Below are positions 1 through 9,122 of a stretch of 57,449 bases of DNA, piece after piece. The stretch is taken from NCBI GenBank assembly GCA_025464995.1, contig JAODMO010000041.1, positions 1 to 57,449 of the forward strand. Reading direction: 5' to 3'. A program made the position numbers and the translations under genes. Source of the stretch: Microbacteriaceae bacterium. GTDB lineage: Bacteria; Actinomycetota; Actinomycetes; Actinomycetales; Microbacteriaceae. The notes below the pieces were generated by a model that did not search any database, was not told the origin of the DNA, and worked only from the letters and a program-made list of their open reading frames with translations. The stretch's first letter is position 1, and every line of letters begins with the position of its first letter.

Positions 1-660
1 GCGGCACAGGTATCAGAAGTGCCTCGCGGATCCGGGGCAGTCGAAGAGGCAGTGCGCCCCTTCTCCGAAGCCGAGCTTGCGGAGCGCATCGAAACCGCCC
101 GCGTCACGAATTCCGAGTATGGAAACCTCGTCGAGTTTTTCTCCCTTACCGGTGCCCGATGGGGCGAGCTCGTCGAGCTCCGCGTCAGCGACATCGTGCA
201 GGTGCCGTTGCCTTCCATCAAGATTGCGAGGTCTAAGAGCGATCGCTACCAGGTCGGGGCACCGAAGAGCCGAAAATCGCGACGGGTGCCTCTCACTCTG
301 CGCGCTCAGGCGATCCTCGCTGAGCAGTCCATCGGCAAAAAGCGCGGCGACTTGGTTTTCCAGGCTCCGCGCGGCGGTCGCATCAACGCCGGCAACTTCA
401 AGCGCGCCACCGCGTGGGCTGAGCTGTCCTTCGGCCGGCGCGTTCACGACCTCAGGCACACCGCTGCGACGAACTGGCTTGCTAGCGGCGTCGACGTGAA
501 GGTCGTCAGCGAGTGGCTCGGTCATTCGACGAGCGCGATCACCCACCGCACCTACATTCACTACATGGGCGCCGAGGCGGACCACGCCGCGCTCGCGAAG
601 ATCGAGGCCGCCGTCGCGCGTCCCGAGGCGGTCGTCACGGACATCTCGTCAGCCGTCTAG
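1..660 (+). CDS. Tyrosine recombinase / phage-type integrase, 3' part
   Basis: Catalyses site-specific integration and excision of a mobile element. The frame is open to base 1, so the gene starts outside the window; the GTG at 19 is only an internal possibility. Counting from that GTG, the catalytic set is visible: R47 in GARWGEL, the HDLRH box (H143, R146), H169 in WLGHS and the nucleophile Y179 in HRTYIHY. This is the complete catalytic domain; the N-terminal core-binding domain is not seen. The gene reads toward the 3' end of tRNA-Val 160 bp away, the usual position of an integrase at its attachment site. A hairpin terminator follows the stop. Confidence 0.9.
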   Translation, partial: AAQVSEVPRGSGAVEEAVRPFSEAELAERIETARVTNSEYGNLVEFFSLTGARWGELVELRVSDIVQVPLPSIKIARSKSDRYQVGAPKSRKSRRVPLTLRAQAILAEQSIGKKRGDLVFQAPRGGRINAGNFKRATAWAELSFGRRVHDLRHTAATNWLASGVDVKVVSEWLGHSTSAITHRTYIHYMGAEADHAALAKIEAAVARPEAVVTDISSAV

Positions 661-673
661 CTCGAGCAGAATC

Positions 674-700
674 ATGCCCCCTACTTAGGGGGCATTTTTC
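674..700 (+). terminator. Rho-independent terminator after the integrase
   Basis: ATGCCCCC (674-681) pairs perfectly with GGGGGCAT (688-695) around a 6-nt loop, and the stem runs into TTTTTC. It lies 14 nt after the integrase stop codon. Confidence 0.85.
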
Positions 701-819
701 TTGCCTGCAAATAGTGAGGTTGTTTCAAGCTACACCTCACCAACACGTGCGGCCCTTGTGCGGAATTCTGAAGTGGGGCGAGGCCGGAATAGACATGCCC
801 GACCAGCACTTTTATGTCG

Positions 820-892
820 TGGGCCCTACCGGGCTCGAACCGATGACATCCACGGTGTAAACGTGGCGCTCTACCAACTGAGCTAAAGGCCC
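820..892 (-). tRNA. tRNA-Val (anticodon UAC)
   Basis: The minus strand folds as a cloverleaf: acceptor GGGCCTT with AGGGCCC (one G-T pair), D arm GCTC...GAGC, anticodon arm CCACG-TTTACAC-CGTGG with anticodon TAC, and a T arm with GGTTCGAGCC. The discriminator is A at 820 and no CCA is encoded. The 3' end faces the integrase, so this is the probable attachment site of the element to the left; the target would be the T arm and acceptor end (about 820-860). Confidence 0.93.
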
Positions 893-1027
893 GTCAACCC
901 GGCGATGCGGGAGGACGAATCTCCATAGTACGACATGCGCCCGGTCGCGGGAGCACCGCACGGGCCGACCCGAGTCGCGGCCGTTCTCGGCTCATCACCT
1001 CGCGACGGTCAGCCCATTCGCACCGGG

Positions 1028-1312
1028 TCACCGATCGAGAATGAGTGCGCAGATGAGGACGACTCCGCCGAAGAGCGCAGCGACGATGGGATGTTGCTTG
1101 CCGCGGACGAGCAGCCGGGCGATGGAGTACGCGGCGAACACGATGCTCGCGAGCGTCACGACGATCCACAGCAGGAGGTCCGCGAGCGCGAGTGGTGCGC
1201 CGACGACGGTCACCAGGAGGAACAGCGCCAGGAAGGGGATGGCGAGTACAGCAATCCGAGGAACCAGCCGACGAACAGTGCCCATGCTGAGACGCCGAAC
1301 TCGCGGGATCAC
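1028..1312 (-). CDS. Small membrane protein, three predicted TM segments
   Basis: A 94-residue hydrophobic protein with membrane stretches at about residues 15-38, 43-66 and 72-91, ending CALILDR. The GTG start (1310-1312) overlaps the TGA of the broken upstream frame as GTGA; an internal ATG at 1283-1285 is the alternative start, and neither has a strong ribosome site. The segment resembles the C-terminal membrane anchor that often follows a bactofilin-like (polymer-forming) domain in actinobacterial proteins, and the upstream frame looks like the end of such a domain. It may therefore be the membrane half of one split gene rather than a separate gene. Confidence 0.5.
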   Translation of the reverse strand: MIPRVRRLSMGTVRRLVPRIAVLAIPFLALFLLVTVVGAPLALADLLLWIVVTLASIVFAAYSIARLLVRGKQHPIVAALFGGVVLICALILDR

Positions 1313-1484
1313 GGCGGATCGATGCGCTCCACGGTGCCGCTGACCGCCCCACCGCGATGCGCGCGTCGGTGTCGCTGGTGTGGATGACGTCGCCGCCGAC
1401 CGATCCGTCGATAGCGAGATCGCCGACGCCGAGACGCAGGTGCCTGCCGATCGCCCCGGCTATCGTGACGTCCGCCGCCGCACC
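1309..1484 (-). pseudogene. Frame-broken bactofilin-like domain upstream of the membrane protein
   Basis: Two minus-strand frames join into a beta-rich repeat sequence. One reads ADVTIAGAIG, then DGSVGGDVIHTSD, then ARIAVG down to about 1347; the other continues AVSGTVERIDPP to a TGA at 1309-1311. Adding one G to the run GTGGGGC near 1347-1352 joins them. A second added base near 1311 would fuse this to the membrane segment, giving the usual order of polymer-forming domain, VERIDPP-like linker, membrane anchor. The 5' end is not clear. Either a real two-hit pseudogene or two base-calling losses. Confidence 0.45.
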
Positions 1485-1773
1485 CGTCCCGGCTGTCTCG
1501 CTCGGTGATGCCGGTGGTTCGATCGCGTTCCCGGGCGCTCTTCGGGTCGATCGCCCGGGAGGCGATGTGACCACGCTGGCATGCCGCCTCGGAGCGTTGC
1601 AGAGCCGAAGGTCCCACGGCCGCACGCGTCTACCGCAGCTCGGGACCTTCGACCCTGACGAAGGAGTCTGGGCTCGGGGAGGATTCTCAGATGGCGACGA
1701 CCAGACCGGTCGGGTCAGCCGCACGAAGCAGGTGGGCGATCACGCCGATGACCATCGGCGGGAGGACGGATCC

Positions 1774-2013
1774 ATGGTGGTGAGATACTGGACGCTCGTG
1801 CACGACGGCGAGACCTGTCCCATGGTGTGGGACGACGGGGAGCGCCTTCTGGCGTTGACGACCGACGTCCGTTCCGGGGCGGCCGAGCCGCAGGACTTCA
1901 CCTTCACCCCTCGTGGGTGCGTTGATGTCCGCAGCGACAAGACCATCGCCGTACGGGCGGACCAGCCGTTGGATCTGATCACCGAATACTCGACGACGGC
2001 AGCACCGGCATAG
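1774..2013 (+). CDS. Hypothetical protein, 79 aa
   Basis: Starts ATG at 1774 with GGAGGAC (1761-1767) about 6 nt upstream. The protein (MVVRYWTLVHDGETCPMVW..., ending STTAAPA) has alternating hydrophobic residues suggesting beta strands, with no signal peptide or membrane segment. I do not recognise the family. The good ribosome site and protein-like composition argue that it is real; the frame is open further upstream but that part is arginine/proline-rich noise. Confidence 0.5.
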   Translation: MVVRYWTLVHDGETCPMVWDDGERLLALTTDVRSGAAEPQDFTFTPRGCVDVRSDKTIAVRADQPLDLITEYSTTAAPA

Positions 2014-2107
2014 CGGGATGCGTCATCCGAGCGCTCGGCGCCTGCCGCTGGCGGGATGCGGCGATGCGGGATGAGGAAAACGCACGAGACGCCATACACT
2101 CGGCCTC

Positions 2108-2800
2108 GTGAGCACCACCAACGCGCGCGCCGCACGCGCAGAACACCGCTGGCCCGCCGTCGTCGCACTCCTCGTGGCGCTGACGCTGTATGCGCTGCTG
2201 CCGAGCAGCTTCCTCCCTGGGCTGAGGTACATCGCCGTCGGGCTCGGCGCCCTCACGCTCATCCTCCTGATCGCCGTCAATCCGCTGCGGTTCAAGCGGC
2301 AGACGACGTGGTCGCGGCGGCTCTCCGTCGGGCAAGTGCTCTTCCTCGCCGCCGCTAACCAGGTGGCGCTCGTGCAGCTCGTCTTCGAGCTCATCGGCGC
2401 CGAGAAGAGCGACGGGCCCGCCCTGCTGCTCGCGGCGCTGCAGGTGTGGGTCACCAATGTGATCCTGTTCGCCCTCATCTACTGGGAGATGGACCGCGGC
2501 GGTCCCGTCGTCCGCACAAGCGCCCCGCGCGCAGACCTGCCGCAGGCCGACTTCCGGTTTCCGCAAGACGAAGACCACGACGCCGTCTCCGAGGTCGCGT
2601 CACGCTCGTCCATGAAGTCGGACTGGACGCCGAGCTACATCGACTACCTCTACTTCTCCCTATCGAACTCGATGGCCTTCAGCCCGACCGACGCCATGCC
2701 GCTCTCCCACCGGGCCAAGGCGCTCATGGGGACCGAGTCGTTCGCCGGGTTCATCATCCTCGCGCTCGTGATCGCCCGCTCGGTGTCGCTGCTGGGCTGA
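2108..2800 (+). CDS. Integral membrane protein resembling DUF1345
   Basis: A 230-residue protein starting at GTG 2108. Membrane segments lie at about residues 16-36, 39-56, 77-97, 108-126 and 205-228, with a hydrophilic stretch (130-175) between the fourth and fifth. The sequence DYLYFSLSNSMAF...TDAMPLS before the last segment resembles the DYLYFS...D..P signature of DUF1345 membrane proteins. Function is unknown. It has no obvious operon partner; a 372-bp intergenic stretch with two repeats follows. Confidence 0.75.
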   Translation: MSTTNARAARAEHRWPAVVALLVALTLYALLPSSFLPGLRYIAVGLGALTLILLIAVNPLRFKRQTTWSRRLSVGQVLFLAAANQVALVQLVFELIGAEKSDGPALLLAALQVWVTNVILFALIYWEMDRGGPVVRTSAPRADLPQADFRFPQDEDHDAVSEVASRSSMKSDWTPSYIDYLYFSLSNSMAFSPTDAMPLSHRAKALMGTESFAGFIILALVIARSVSLLG

Positions 2801-2828
2801 CCCGGTCGGCCCCACTCGGCCTCTTCCA

Positions 2829-2928
2829 CGGAAATTCAGGAGATCGTGACGGCAGTCGTCAAGGCGCCCGCGGAATCACGCCGAATCTCAGACGCCGATG
2901 CGGCTGATCTCCTGAATTTCCGAAGAAC
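2829..2928. repeat. Palindromic ~100-bp repeat element, copy A
   Basis: The ends are perfect 16-bp inverted repeats: 2830-2845 (GGAAATTCAGGAGATC) and 2906-2921, enclosing about 60 bp without an open frame. A second, diverged copy lies at 3044-3141 in the same orientation, sharing the ends and internal words such as CGTGA, CGTC and CGGAATC. It looks like a dispersed REP/BIME- or MITE-like element between two convergent genes. Confidence 0.75.
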
Positions 2929-3043
2929 GGTGCGGCCGCCTCGGGTGGCGGGACGCGGATGGTGTCGCCGCCCAGGCTCGCGGGCGGGGAGCGCGGCCCG
3001 ACGCCGCGCGAAGCGATAGCCGCGCCATCCGCTTGCCCGGCAA

Positions 3044-3141
3044 CGGAAAATCAGGAGACCGTGAGGGCGGCCGTCGAGCAGCCCTCGGAATCGCGCGCCC
3101 ACCGGGACGCTTAGCGGCCGGCCTCCTGAGTTTGCGAAGAA
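3044..3141. repeat. Palindromic ~100-bp repeat element, copy B
   Basis: Starts CGGAAAATCAGGAGACCG and ends CCTCCTGAGTTTGCGAAGAA. It aligns end to end with copy A (2829-2928), but the terminal inverted repeat is imperfect. The stretch between the copies (2929-3043) shows nothing else. Confidence 0.7.
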
Positions 3142-3172
3142 GGGGACGCGGGGCGGGGGCGGCGTGCTGGCG

Positions 3173-4450
3173 TCAGCGCAGAAACGCGGTCAGCGCCGCG
3201 GTGAGCGTGCCCGGGTCGCCCACGGCGCAGAGTTCGCGCGCCGAGTGCATTGAGAGCAGCGGGATGCCGATGTCGACCGTGCGGATGCCGAGCCTCGTCG
3301 CCGTGATCGGTCCGATCGTCGACCCGCACGGCACAGTGTTGTTGGAGACGAACTCCTGGTACTCCACCCCGGCGAGGGCGCAGACCCGAGCCCACTCCGC
3401 GGCCCCGACGGCGTCGGTGGCATAGCGCTGTTGCGCGTTGATCTTGAGCAGCGGTCCGCGGCCCATCACCGGCCGGTTCGCCGGGTCGTGGCGCTCGGCG
3501 TAGTTCGGGTGCACCGAGTGGCCGGCGTCGGCCGAGAAGCACCACGACGCGGCGCGGCTGCGCAGGCGCTCCGACTCGGTCGCTCCGAGGCCGTCCGAGA
3601 TGCGGGCGAGGATGTCGGCGAGGAACGGCCCCGCGGCCCCCGAGCGAGTCGCCGAGCCCACTTCCTCGTGGTCGAAGGCGGCGAACACCGGGATGTGATC
3701 CGTCGGGTCGCCGGCAGCGAGCAGTGCGGTGAGGCCGGCGTGCACGGAGACGAGGTTGTCCATGCGCCCCGCGGCGAAGAGCCCGCCGTCGAGGCCGAAC
3801 ACGGCTCCGGGAGCGGTGTCGGCGACGACGATGTCGTAGCCCGCGACATCCTCGGCCCGGATGCCGGCGAGTGCGGCGAGGTGTCCGACGAGGTCGGCGC
3901 TTGAGGCGTCACCGATGTCTGACGCGAGCCCGTACACGGGGTTCATGTGCTGTTGCGGGTCGAGACGCAGCCCCTCGTTCACCCCGCGGTCAAGGTGCAC
4001 GGCGAGCTGCGGGAAACGCAGGAAGGGCCCCGTGCGCACGAGGTGCTGAGATCCGTCGATGGCGACGAGCCGCCCGGCGAACTCGAGCTCACGGTCGAGC
4101 CAGGAGTTGAGCAGCGGACCGCCGTAGATCTCGACCCCGGCCTGCAGCCAGCCGTGGGCGGAGGTGCTCGGCTTCGGCTTGAGCTTGAAGCCCGGCGAGT
4201 CGGTGTGGGTGCCGACGATGCGCACCGGCGACGTCGGAGTCGCGCCGGCGGGCTGCACCCACGCGATGATCGCGCCGTCGCGCACGACGTAGCGGCGGCC
4301 GGGCACCGTCGGCCACTCCCCCGCCTCGTCCACCCGCTCATACCCCGCGGCGTCGAGCCGGGTCGCGGTCTCGTGAGCGGCGTGGAACGATGACGGCGAG
4401 GCGGCGATGAAGCCGGCGAGGTCGTCGAGGTGCGGATCGGTGACGGTCAT
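3173..4450 (-). CDS. M18 family metalloaminopeptidase
   Basis: Cytosolic dinuclear-zinc aminopeptidase that removes N-terminal, often acidic, residues. Of 425 residues from ATG 4450, the metal-site GTHTDSPG (H82, D84), DNLVSVHAGL, FDHEEVGS with the catalytic Glu pair, SADAGHSVHPNY and the C-terminal DIGIPLLSMHS (His ligand) are all present, and the length fits M18. A TTG at 4462 would add four residues. It lies 34 bp after the peroxiredoxin on the same strand, so the two are probably co-transcribed. No clear ribosome site precedes the ATG. Confidence 0.93.
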   Translation of the reverse strand: MTVTDPHLDDLAGFIAASPSSFHAAHETATRLDAAGYERVDEAGEWPTVPGRRYVVRDGAIIAWVQPAGATPTSPVRIVGTHTDSPGFKLKPKPSTSAHGWLQAGVEIYGGPLLNSWLDRELEFAGRLVAIDGSQHLVRTGPFLRFPQLAVHLDRGVNEGLRLDPQQHMNPVYGLASDIGDASSADLVGHLAALAGIRAEDVAGYDIVVADTAPGAVFGLDGGLFAAGRMDNLVSVHAGLTALLAAGDPTDHIPVFAAFDHEEVGSATRSGAAGPFLADILARISDGLGATESERLRSRAASWCFSADAGHSVHPNYAERHDPANRPVMGRGPLLKINAQQRYATDAVGAAEWARVCALAGVEYQEFVSNNTVPCGSTIGPITATRLGIRTVDIGIPLLSMHSARELCAVGDPGTLTAALTAFLR

Positions 4451-4484
4451 GGGCCCATTCAATCAGCCACGCGACCGGGCGAGG

Positions 4485-4964
4485 TCAGGCCGTTGCGGGA
4501 ACCGGAACGATCTCGTCGAGCGCCGCGCGGTATTCCTCGATGGAACGCGCCTCGCCGGGTGCGGTGATGAAGCTCGCACGGATGATGCCGTTGATGTCGA
4601 TGAGGAAGGTGGCACGGTTCGCGTACCCCTTGTCTTCGAGGAACACACCGTACTCCTTGGCGACGGCGCCGTGCGGCCAGAAGTCGGCGAGCAGCGTGAA
4701 GTCGTAGCCCTCGGCCTCGGCGAACGCGCGCAGCGTGGCCTTGGAGTCGGCGGAGATGCCGATGAGCTCGATGCCGTTGCTCTTGAAGAGCGAGAGGTTC
4801 TCGCTGAGGTTGCACAACTCGCTCGTGCAGGTGGACGAGAACGCGAGGGGGAAGAAGACGAGCGCCACCGGCTTCTTGCCCTTGAACTCGCCGAGACGGA
4901 TGTGCTCACCGAACTGGTTTGGAAGCTCGAAGTCGGGTGCCTGGGTGTCATTCTCCAGAGCCAT
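4485..4964 (-). CDS. Peroxiredoxin, AhpE-like thiol peroxidase
   Basis: Reduces peroxides through an active-site cysteine. The 159-residue single thioredoxin-fold domain has the motif FFPLAFSSTCTSELC: C46 is the peroxidatic Cys in the P-x3-T-x2-C-like context, and C51 could serve as resolving Cys. W95 and the helix-strand pattern fit the family. Mycobacterial AhpE has the same PLAF motif. AAAGGACG precedes the ATG. Divergent from aceE, upstream of and probably in operon with the M18 aminopeptidase. Confidence 0.9.
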   Translation of the reverse strand: MALENDTQAPDFELPNQFGEHIRLGEFKGKKPVALVFFPLAFSSTCTSELCNLSENLSLFKSNGIELIGISADSKATLRAFAEAEGYDFTLLADFWPHGAVAKEYGVFLEDKGYANRATFLIDINGIIRASFITAPGEARSIEEYRAALDEIVPVPATA

Positions 4965-5088
4965 GATTAGCGTCCTTTCGTGCCCGGCTGAGAACGTCGG
5001 ACAAACACGAAGGGTTATCCTACGCTCGCTGTGCCTTTAGTGCAGGACAACGCGGGTGCGAGCGCCAGCCGACACACCGCGTGGTGCA

Positions 5089-5094
5089 TAGAAT
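5089..5094 (+). promoter_or_regulatory. Candidate -10 box for aceE
   Basis: TAGAAT, a 5/6 match to TATAAT, lies in the 217-bp divergent region between the peroxiredoxin and aceE and would give a leader of roughly 80 nt. No good -35 is visible at 16-18 bp, so this is tentative. Confidence 0.3.
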
Positions 5095-5181
5095 GTTCTG
5101 GCGCAGTCCAAAAACCGGGAGCGTAATCCCTGCTCCGTGGCGGCTCGCACGATCTGAACTCAAACCAGGAAGAGGTCAACG

Positions 5182-7908
5182 GTGACGGTTAACGACCAGG
5201 ATCCATACTCGGTGAACAACATCGACGGAGACCCTGAGGAGACCGCCGAGTGGCAGGAATCCCTCGACGCCCTTGTAGCGGTGCACGGCCACGAGCGAGG
5301 CCGGGAGATCATGCTCAGCCTCCTGAAGCGCTCGAAGGAGCTGCACCTCGGCGTGCCGATGGTGCCCACCACCGACTACCTGAACACCATCGCTCCCGAG
5401 AACGAGCCCGAGTTTCCCGGCAACGAGGACATCGAGCGACGCTACCGCGCGTGGATCCGCTGGAACGCGGCCATCACGGTGCACCGCGCGCAGCGGCCCG
5501 GCATCGGCGTCGGCGGCCACATCTCGACCTACGCGTCATCCGCCGCCCTGTACGAGGTCGGTCACAATCACTTCTTCCGCGGGCACGACGCCCCCGGCGG
5601 TGCAGACCAGGTCTTCTACCAGGGCCATGCCTCCCCCGGCATGTACGCGCGTGCCTTCCTCGAGGGTCGTCTCTCGACCGACCAGCTCGACGGTTTCCGC
5701 CAGGAGAAGTCGCACTTCAGCGGCGGTCTCTCGAGCTACCCGCACCCGCGTCTCATGCCCGACTTCTGGCAGTTCCCGACCGTGTCGATGGGTCTCGGCC
5801 CCATCAACGCGATCTACCAGGCGCAGTCGAACCGATACCTCACCAATCGCGGCATCAAGGATGCGAGCGACCAACAGGTCTGGGCGTTCCTCGGCGACGG
5901 CGAGATGGACGAGGTGGAGAGCCGCGGCGCCCTGCAGTGGGCCGCCAACGACGGCCTCGACAACCTCAACTTCGTCATCAACGCCAACCTCCAGCGTCTC
6001 GACGGCCCGGTGCGCGGCAACGGCAAGATCATCCAGGAGCTCGAGAGCTTCTTCCGCGGCGCCGGCTGGAACGTCATCAAGGTCGTCTGGGGCCGCGAGT
6101 GGGATGACCTGCTCGCGAAAGACACCGAGGGCGCACTGCGCGACCTCATGAACCGCACGCCGGATGGCGACTACCAGACCTACAAGGCGGAGAGCGGCGC
6201 GTACGTGCGCGAGAACTTCTTCGGCCGCGACCCGCGCACGCTCGAGATGGTCAAGGGCTACAGCGACGAGCAGATCTGGAACCTGAAGCGCGGCGGCCAC
6301 GACTACCGCAAGGTCTACGCGGCGTTCAAGGCTGCGAGCGAGCACAAGGGGCAGCCCACCGTCATCATCGCGAAGACGGTCAAGGGCTACGGCCTCGGCC
6401 CGTCGTTCGAGGGACGCAACGCGACCCACCAGATGAAGAAGCTGACGCTCGACAATCTCAAGCAGTTCCGCGACGAGATGCGGATCCCGATCACGGATGC
6501 CGCCCTCGAGGAGAACCCGTACCAGCCGCCGTACTACACGCCGGGCGAGAACGACGAGGCCATCCAGTACATGCACGAGCGCCGCAGAGCGCTCGGCGGC
6601 TACGTGCCGGAGCGACGCTCGCGGTACACGCAGATCGTGCTCCCCGAGGAGTCGGCGTGGGACATCGCGCGCAAGGGATCGGGCAAGCAGGAGATCGCGA
6701 CCACCATGGCCTTCGCCCGCCTGCTCAAAGACCTGCTGCGCGCGAAGGGCTTCGGTCACCGCATCGTGCCGATCATCCCCGACGAGGCGCGCACGTTCGG
6801 TATGGACGCGTACTTCCCCACCGCGAAGATCTACAACCCGCAGGGGCAGCACTACACATCGGTCGACCGCGAACAGCTGCTCGCCTACAAGGAGAGCCCA
6901 CAGGGCCAGATCGTGCACGTCGGCATCAACGAGGCCGGTGCATTCTCCGCGTTCACCGCGGCGGGCACCTCCTACGCGACGCACGGCGAGCCGCTCATCC
7001 CGGTCTACGTCTTCTACTCGATGTTCGGCTTCCAGCGCACGGGTGACGCCATGTGGGCGGCCGGCGACCAGATGGCCCGCGGGTTCATCATGGGAGCGAC
7101 CGCCGGGCGCACGACCCTGACCGGTGAGGGACTCCAGCACGCCGACGGCCACTCGCTGCTCCTCGCCTCGACGAACCCTGCCGTCGTGTCGTACGACCCC
7201 GCCTACGGCTACGAGATCGGTGCCATCGTCAAGGCCGGGCTCGAGCGCATGTACGGTGGCACGCATCCCGACCCGAACGTCATGTACTACATCACGCTCT
7301 ACAACGAGCCGCTGCAGCAGCCCGCCGTGCCGGAGAGCTTCGACGAAGAAGGGGTCCTCAAGGGCCTCTACCTGTTGAAGACCGGCCAGGAGAGCGGCCC
7401 GAAGGTGCAGTTGCTCGCGTCGGGTGTTGCCGTGCCGTGGGCGCTCGAGGCGCAGGAGCTGCTCGCGCAAGACTGGGGCGTGTCGGCGGATGTCTGGTCG
7501 GTCACCTCGTGGACCGAACTGCGTCGCGACGGCCTCGCCGCGGAGGCGCACAACTTCCTCCACCCGAACGATGAGCGTCGCATTCCCTACGTGACGAGCA
7601 AGCTCTCGCGCACCCAGGGCCCGTTCGTCGCCACGACGGACTTCATGCACGCCGTTCCCGACCAGATCCGGCAGTTCGTGCCCGGCGACTACGCGACGCT
7701 GGGGGCCGACGACTTCGGCTTCTCCGACACGCGCGCCGCCGCCCGCCGCTTCTTCAAGATCGACGGACCGTCGATGGTCGTGCGTGCGTTGCAGTCGCTC
7801 GTCAAGCGCGGGGAGATGGACTCGTCCGTTCCCGCCGCGGCGATCGACAAGTACCGCCTGCTCGACGTCAACGCCGGCACCACGGGATCCGCTGGCGGCG
7901 AAAGCTAG
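5182..7908 (+). CDS. aceE: Pyruvate dehydrogenase E1 component (homodimeric)
   Basis: Decarboxylates pyruvate with thiamine diphosphate and passes acetyl groups to E2 lipoyl domains. The 908-residue length matches homodimeric AceE. Seen: the thiamine-binding [12 protein letters not shown]...N segment (about residues 238-270), the N-terminal E1 region with [13 protein letters not shown], and the transketolase-like central and C-terminal domains ([24 protein letters not shown]). AGGAAGAGG precedes the GTG at 5182. The next gene starts 2 nt after the stop, so the FasR-like regulator is translationally linked to aceE, tying acetyl-CoA supply to fatty-acid control. Confidence 0.97.
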   Translation: MTVNDQDPYSVNNIDGDPEETAEWQESLDALVAVHGHERGREIMLSLLKRSKELHLGVPMVPTTDYLNTIAPENEPEFPGNEDIERRYRAWIRWNAAITVHRAQRPGIGVGGHISTYASSAALYEVGHNHFFRGHDAPGGADQVFYQGHASPGMYARAFLEGRLSTDQLDGFRQEKSHFSGGLSSYPHPRLMPDFWQFPTVSMGLGPINAIYQAQSNRYLTNRGIKDASDQQVWAFLGDGEMDEVESRGALQWAANDGLDNLNFVINANLQRLDGPVRGNGKIIQELESFFRGAGWNVIKVVWGREWDDLLAKDTEGALRDLMNRTPDGDYQTYKAESGAYVRENFFGRDPRTLEMVKGYSDEQIWNLKRGGHDYRKVYAAFKAASEHKGQPTVIIAKTVKGYGLGPSFEGRNATHQMKKLTLDNLKQFRDEMRIPITDAALEENPYQPPYYTPGENDEAIQYMHERRRALGGYVPERRSRYTQIVLPEESAWDIARKGSGKQEIATTMAFARLLKDLLRAKGFGHRIVPIIPDEARTFGMDAYFPTAKIYNPQGQHYTSVDREQLLAYKESPQGQIVHVGINEAGAFSAFTAAGTSYATHGEPLIPVYVFYSMFGFQRTGDAMWAAGDQMARGFIMGATAGRTTLTGEGLQHADGHSLLLASTNPAVVSYDPAYGYEIGAIVKAGLERMYGGTHPDPNVMYYITLYNEPLQQPAVPESFDEEGVLKGLYLLKTGQESGPKVQLLASGVAVPWALEAQELLAQDWGVSADVWSVTSWTELRRDGLAAEAHNFLHPNDERRIPYVTSKLSRTQGPFVATTDFMHAVPDQIRQFVPGDYATLGADDFGFSDTRAAARRFFKIDGPSMVVRALQSLVKRGEMDSSVPAAAIDKYRLLDVNAGTTGSAGGES

Positions 7909-7910
7909 CG

Positions 7911-9101
7911 GTGTCGGTCACCCCGAAGACGAAGGAGCAGACGCTCGCCTGGCTGCGCACCATCTCCGGTGAGCTGTCCACGGCGACTCTGAAGCGGCTC
8001 GACGACACGCTGCCCTGGTATGGCGACATGCCACCGGGGCGGCGGTCGGCGGTCGGGCTCGTCGCGCAAGCGGGCATCACCTCATTCATCAGCTGGTTCG
8101 AAGACCCGAAGTCCACCCCGTGGATCGCCGCGGACGTCTTCGGTGCCGCACCGCGCGAGCTGCTGCGCTCCGTCTCGCTGCAGCAGACCCTGCAGCTCAT
8201 CCGCATCACCGTGGAGGTCGTGGAGGCACGCATCGGCCTCGGCGACGACGTGCTGCGCGAGGCGATCCTTCTCTACTCACGCGAGATCGCATTCGCGTCG
8301 GCCGACGTCTACGCCCGTGCGGCCGAGGCCCGCGGTCTCTGGGACGCGCGTCTCGAGGCCCTCGTTGTCGACTCGATCCTCAGCGGCGAATACGACACCG
8401 AGCTGCCGAGCCGTATCGCCGCTCTGGGCTGGAACGGCCACGGCGAGGTGTGCGTGCTCGTCGGCACCACCCCGCGCATCCTCGACGTCGACCAGCTGCG
8501 CCGCACCGCGCGCCACCTCGACGCCGACGTGCTCATCGGCGTGCAGGGTAACCGGCTCGTGCTCGTCATCGGCCGGTCGACGCCGATCGCGGACGAGACG
8601 GATGCCGCGACCCGCATGCCCTTCATCGAGATCGCGACACAGCTCGAGCCCGGATTCGGCCCCGGACACCTCGTGCTCGGCCACGAGGTCGCGACGCTCG
8701 TCGACGCCTCGAAGAGCGCGAAGGCAGCCCTCGCCGGGTTCGCCGTCGCGCGCGCGTGGCGCAACGCCCCGCGACCGGCCCTCGCCGACGACCTGCTGCC
8801 CGAACGGGCGTTCGCGGGCGACCCGCTCGCTCGCTCGACCCTCATCAACCGCATCTACCGCCCGCTGCAGCAGCATTCGACCGAACTGCTCGCGACGCTC
8901 TGGTGCTACCTCGACAACGGCCGCTCGCTCGAGGCGACGGCGCGCGAACTCTTCGTCCATCCGAACACGGTGCGGTATCGCCTGAAGCGCATCAGCGAGG
9001 TGATCGGCTGGGACGCGACGGGCGCGCGCGAGGCGCTCATCCTCCAGTCCGCGCTCATCATCGGGTCGATCGCCGAGCCCGACCCCTCCCGCAAGCGCTG
9101 A
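7911..9101 (+). CDS. fasR: PucR-type HTH regulator of fatty-acid synthesis (FasR-like)
   Basis: A 396-residue protein with a C-terminal PucR/CdaR-type helix-turn-helix (about 330-390; LEATARELFVHPNTVRYRL) and an N-terminal region without a named domain. In Streptomyces coelicolor FasR, a protein of this class beside fabD, activates the fabD-fabH-acpP-fabF operon. Here it sits just upstream of the same four genes, separated by a remnant and a hydrolase gene, so the same role is inferred. GTG 7911 follows the aceE stop by 2 nt. The function is assigned by synteny plus domain, not by a specific motif. Confidence 0.8.
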   Translation: MSVTPKTKEQTLAWLRTISGELSTATLKRLDDTLPWYGDMPPGRRSAVGLVAQAGITSFISWFEDPKSTPWIAADVFGAAPRELLRSVSLQQTLQLIRITVEVVEARIGLGDDVLREAILLYSREIAFASADVYARAAEARGLWDARLEALVVDSILSGEYDTELPSRIAALGWNGHGEVCVLVGTTPRILDVDQLRRTARHLDADVLIGVQGNRLVLVIGRSTPIADETDAATRMPFIEIATQLEPGFGPGHLVLGHEVATLVDASKSAKAALAGFAVARAWRNAPRPALADDLLPERAFAGDPLARSTLINRIYRPLQQHSTELLATLWCYLDNGRSLEATARELFVHPNTVRYRLKRISEVIGWDATGAREALILQSALIIGSIAEPDPSRKR

Positions 9102-9122
9102 GCCGGGCATCCGCCCCATCGT

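Noticed and set aside
714..740. Hairpin GTGAGGT / ACCTCAC between integrase and tRNA
   Set aside because: Seven-bp stem with a 13-nt loop; may be chance, and no repeat of the tRNA end is found here.
5536..7650. A 704-codon minus-strand open frame
   Set aside because: Antisense to aceE; made of Val/Arg/Leu/Glu runs typical of the reverse of GC-rich codons, no domain.
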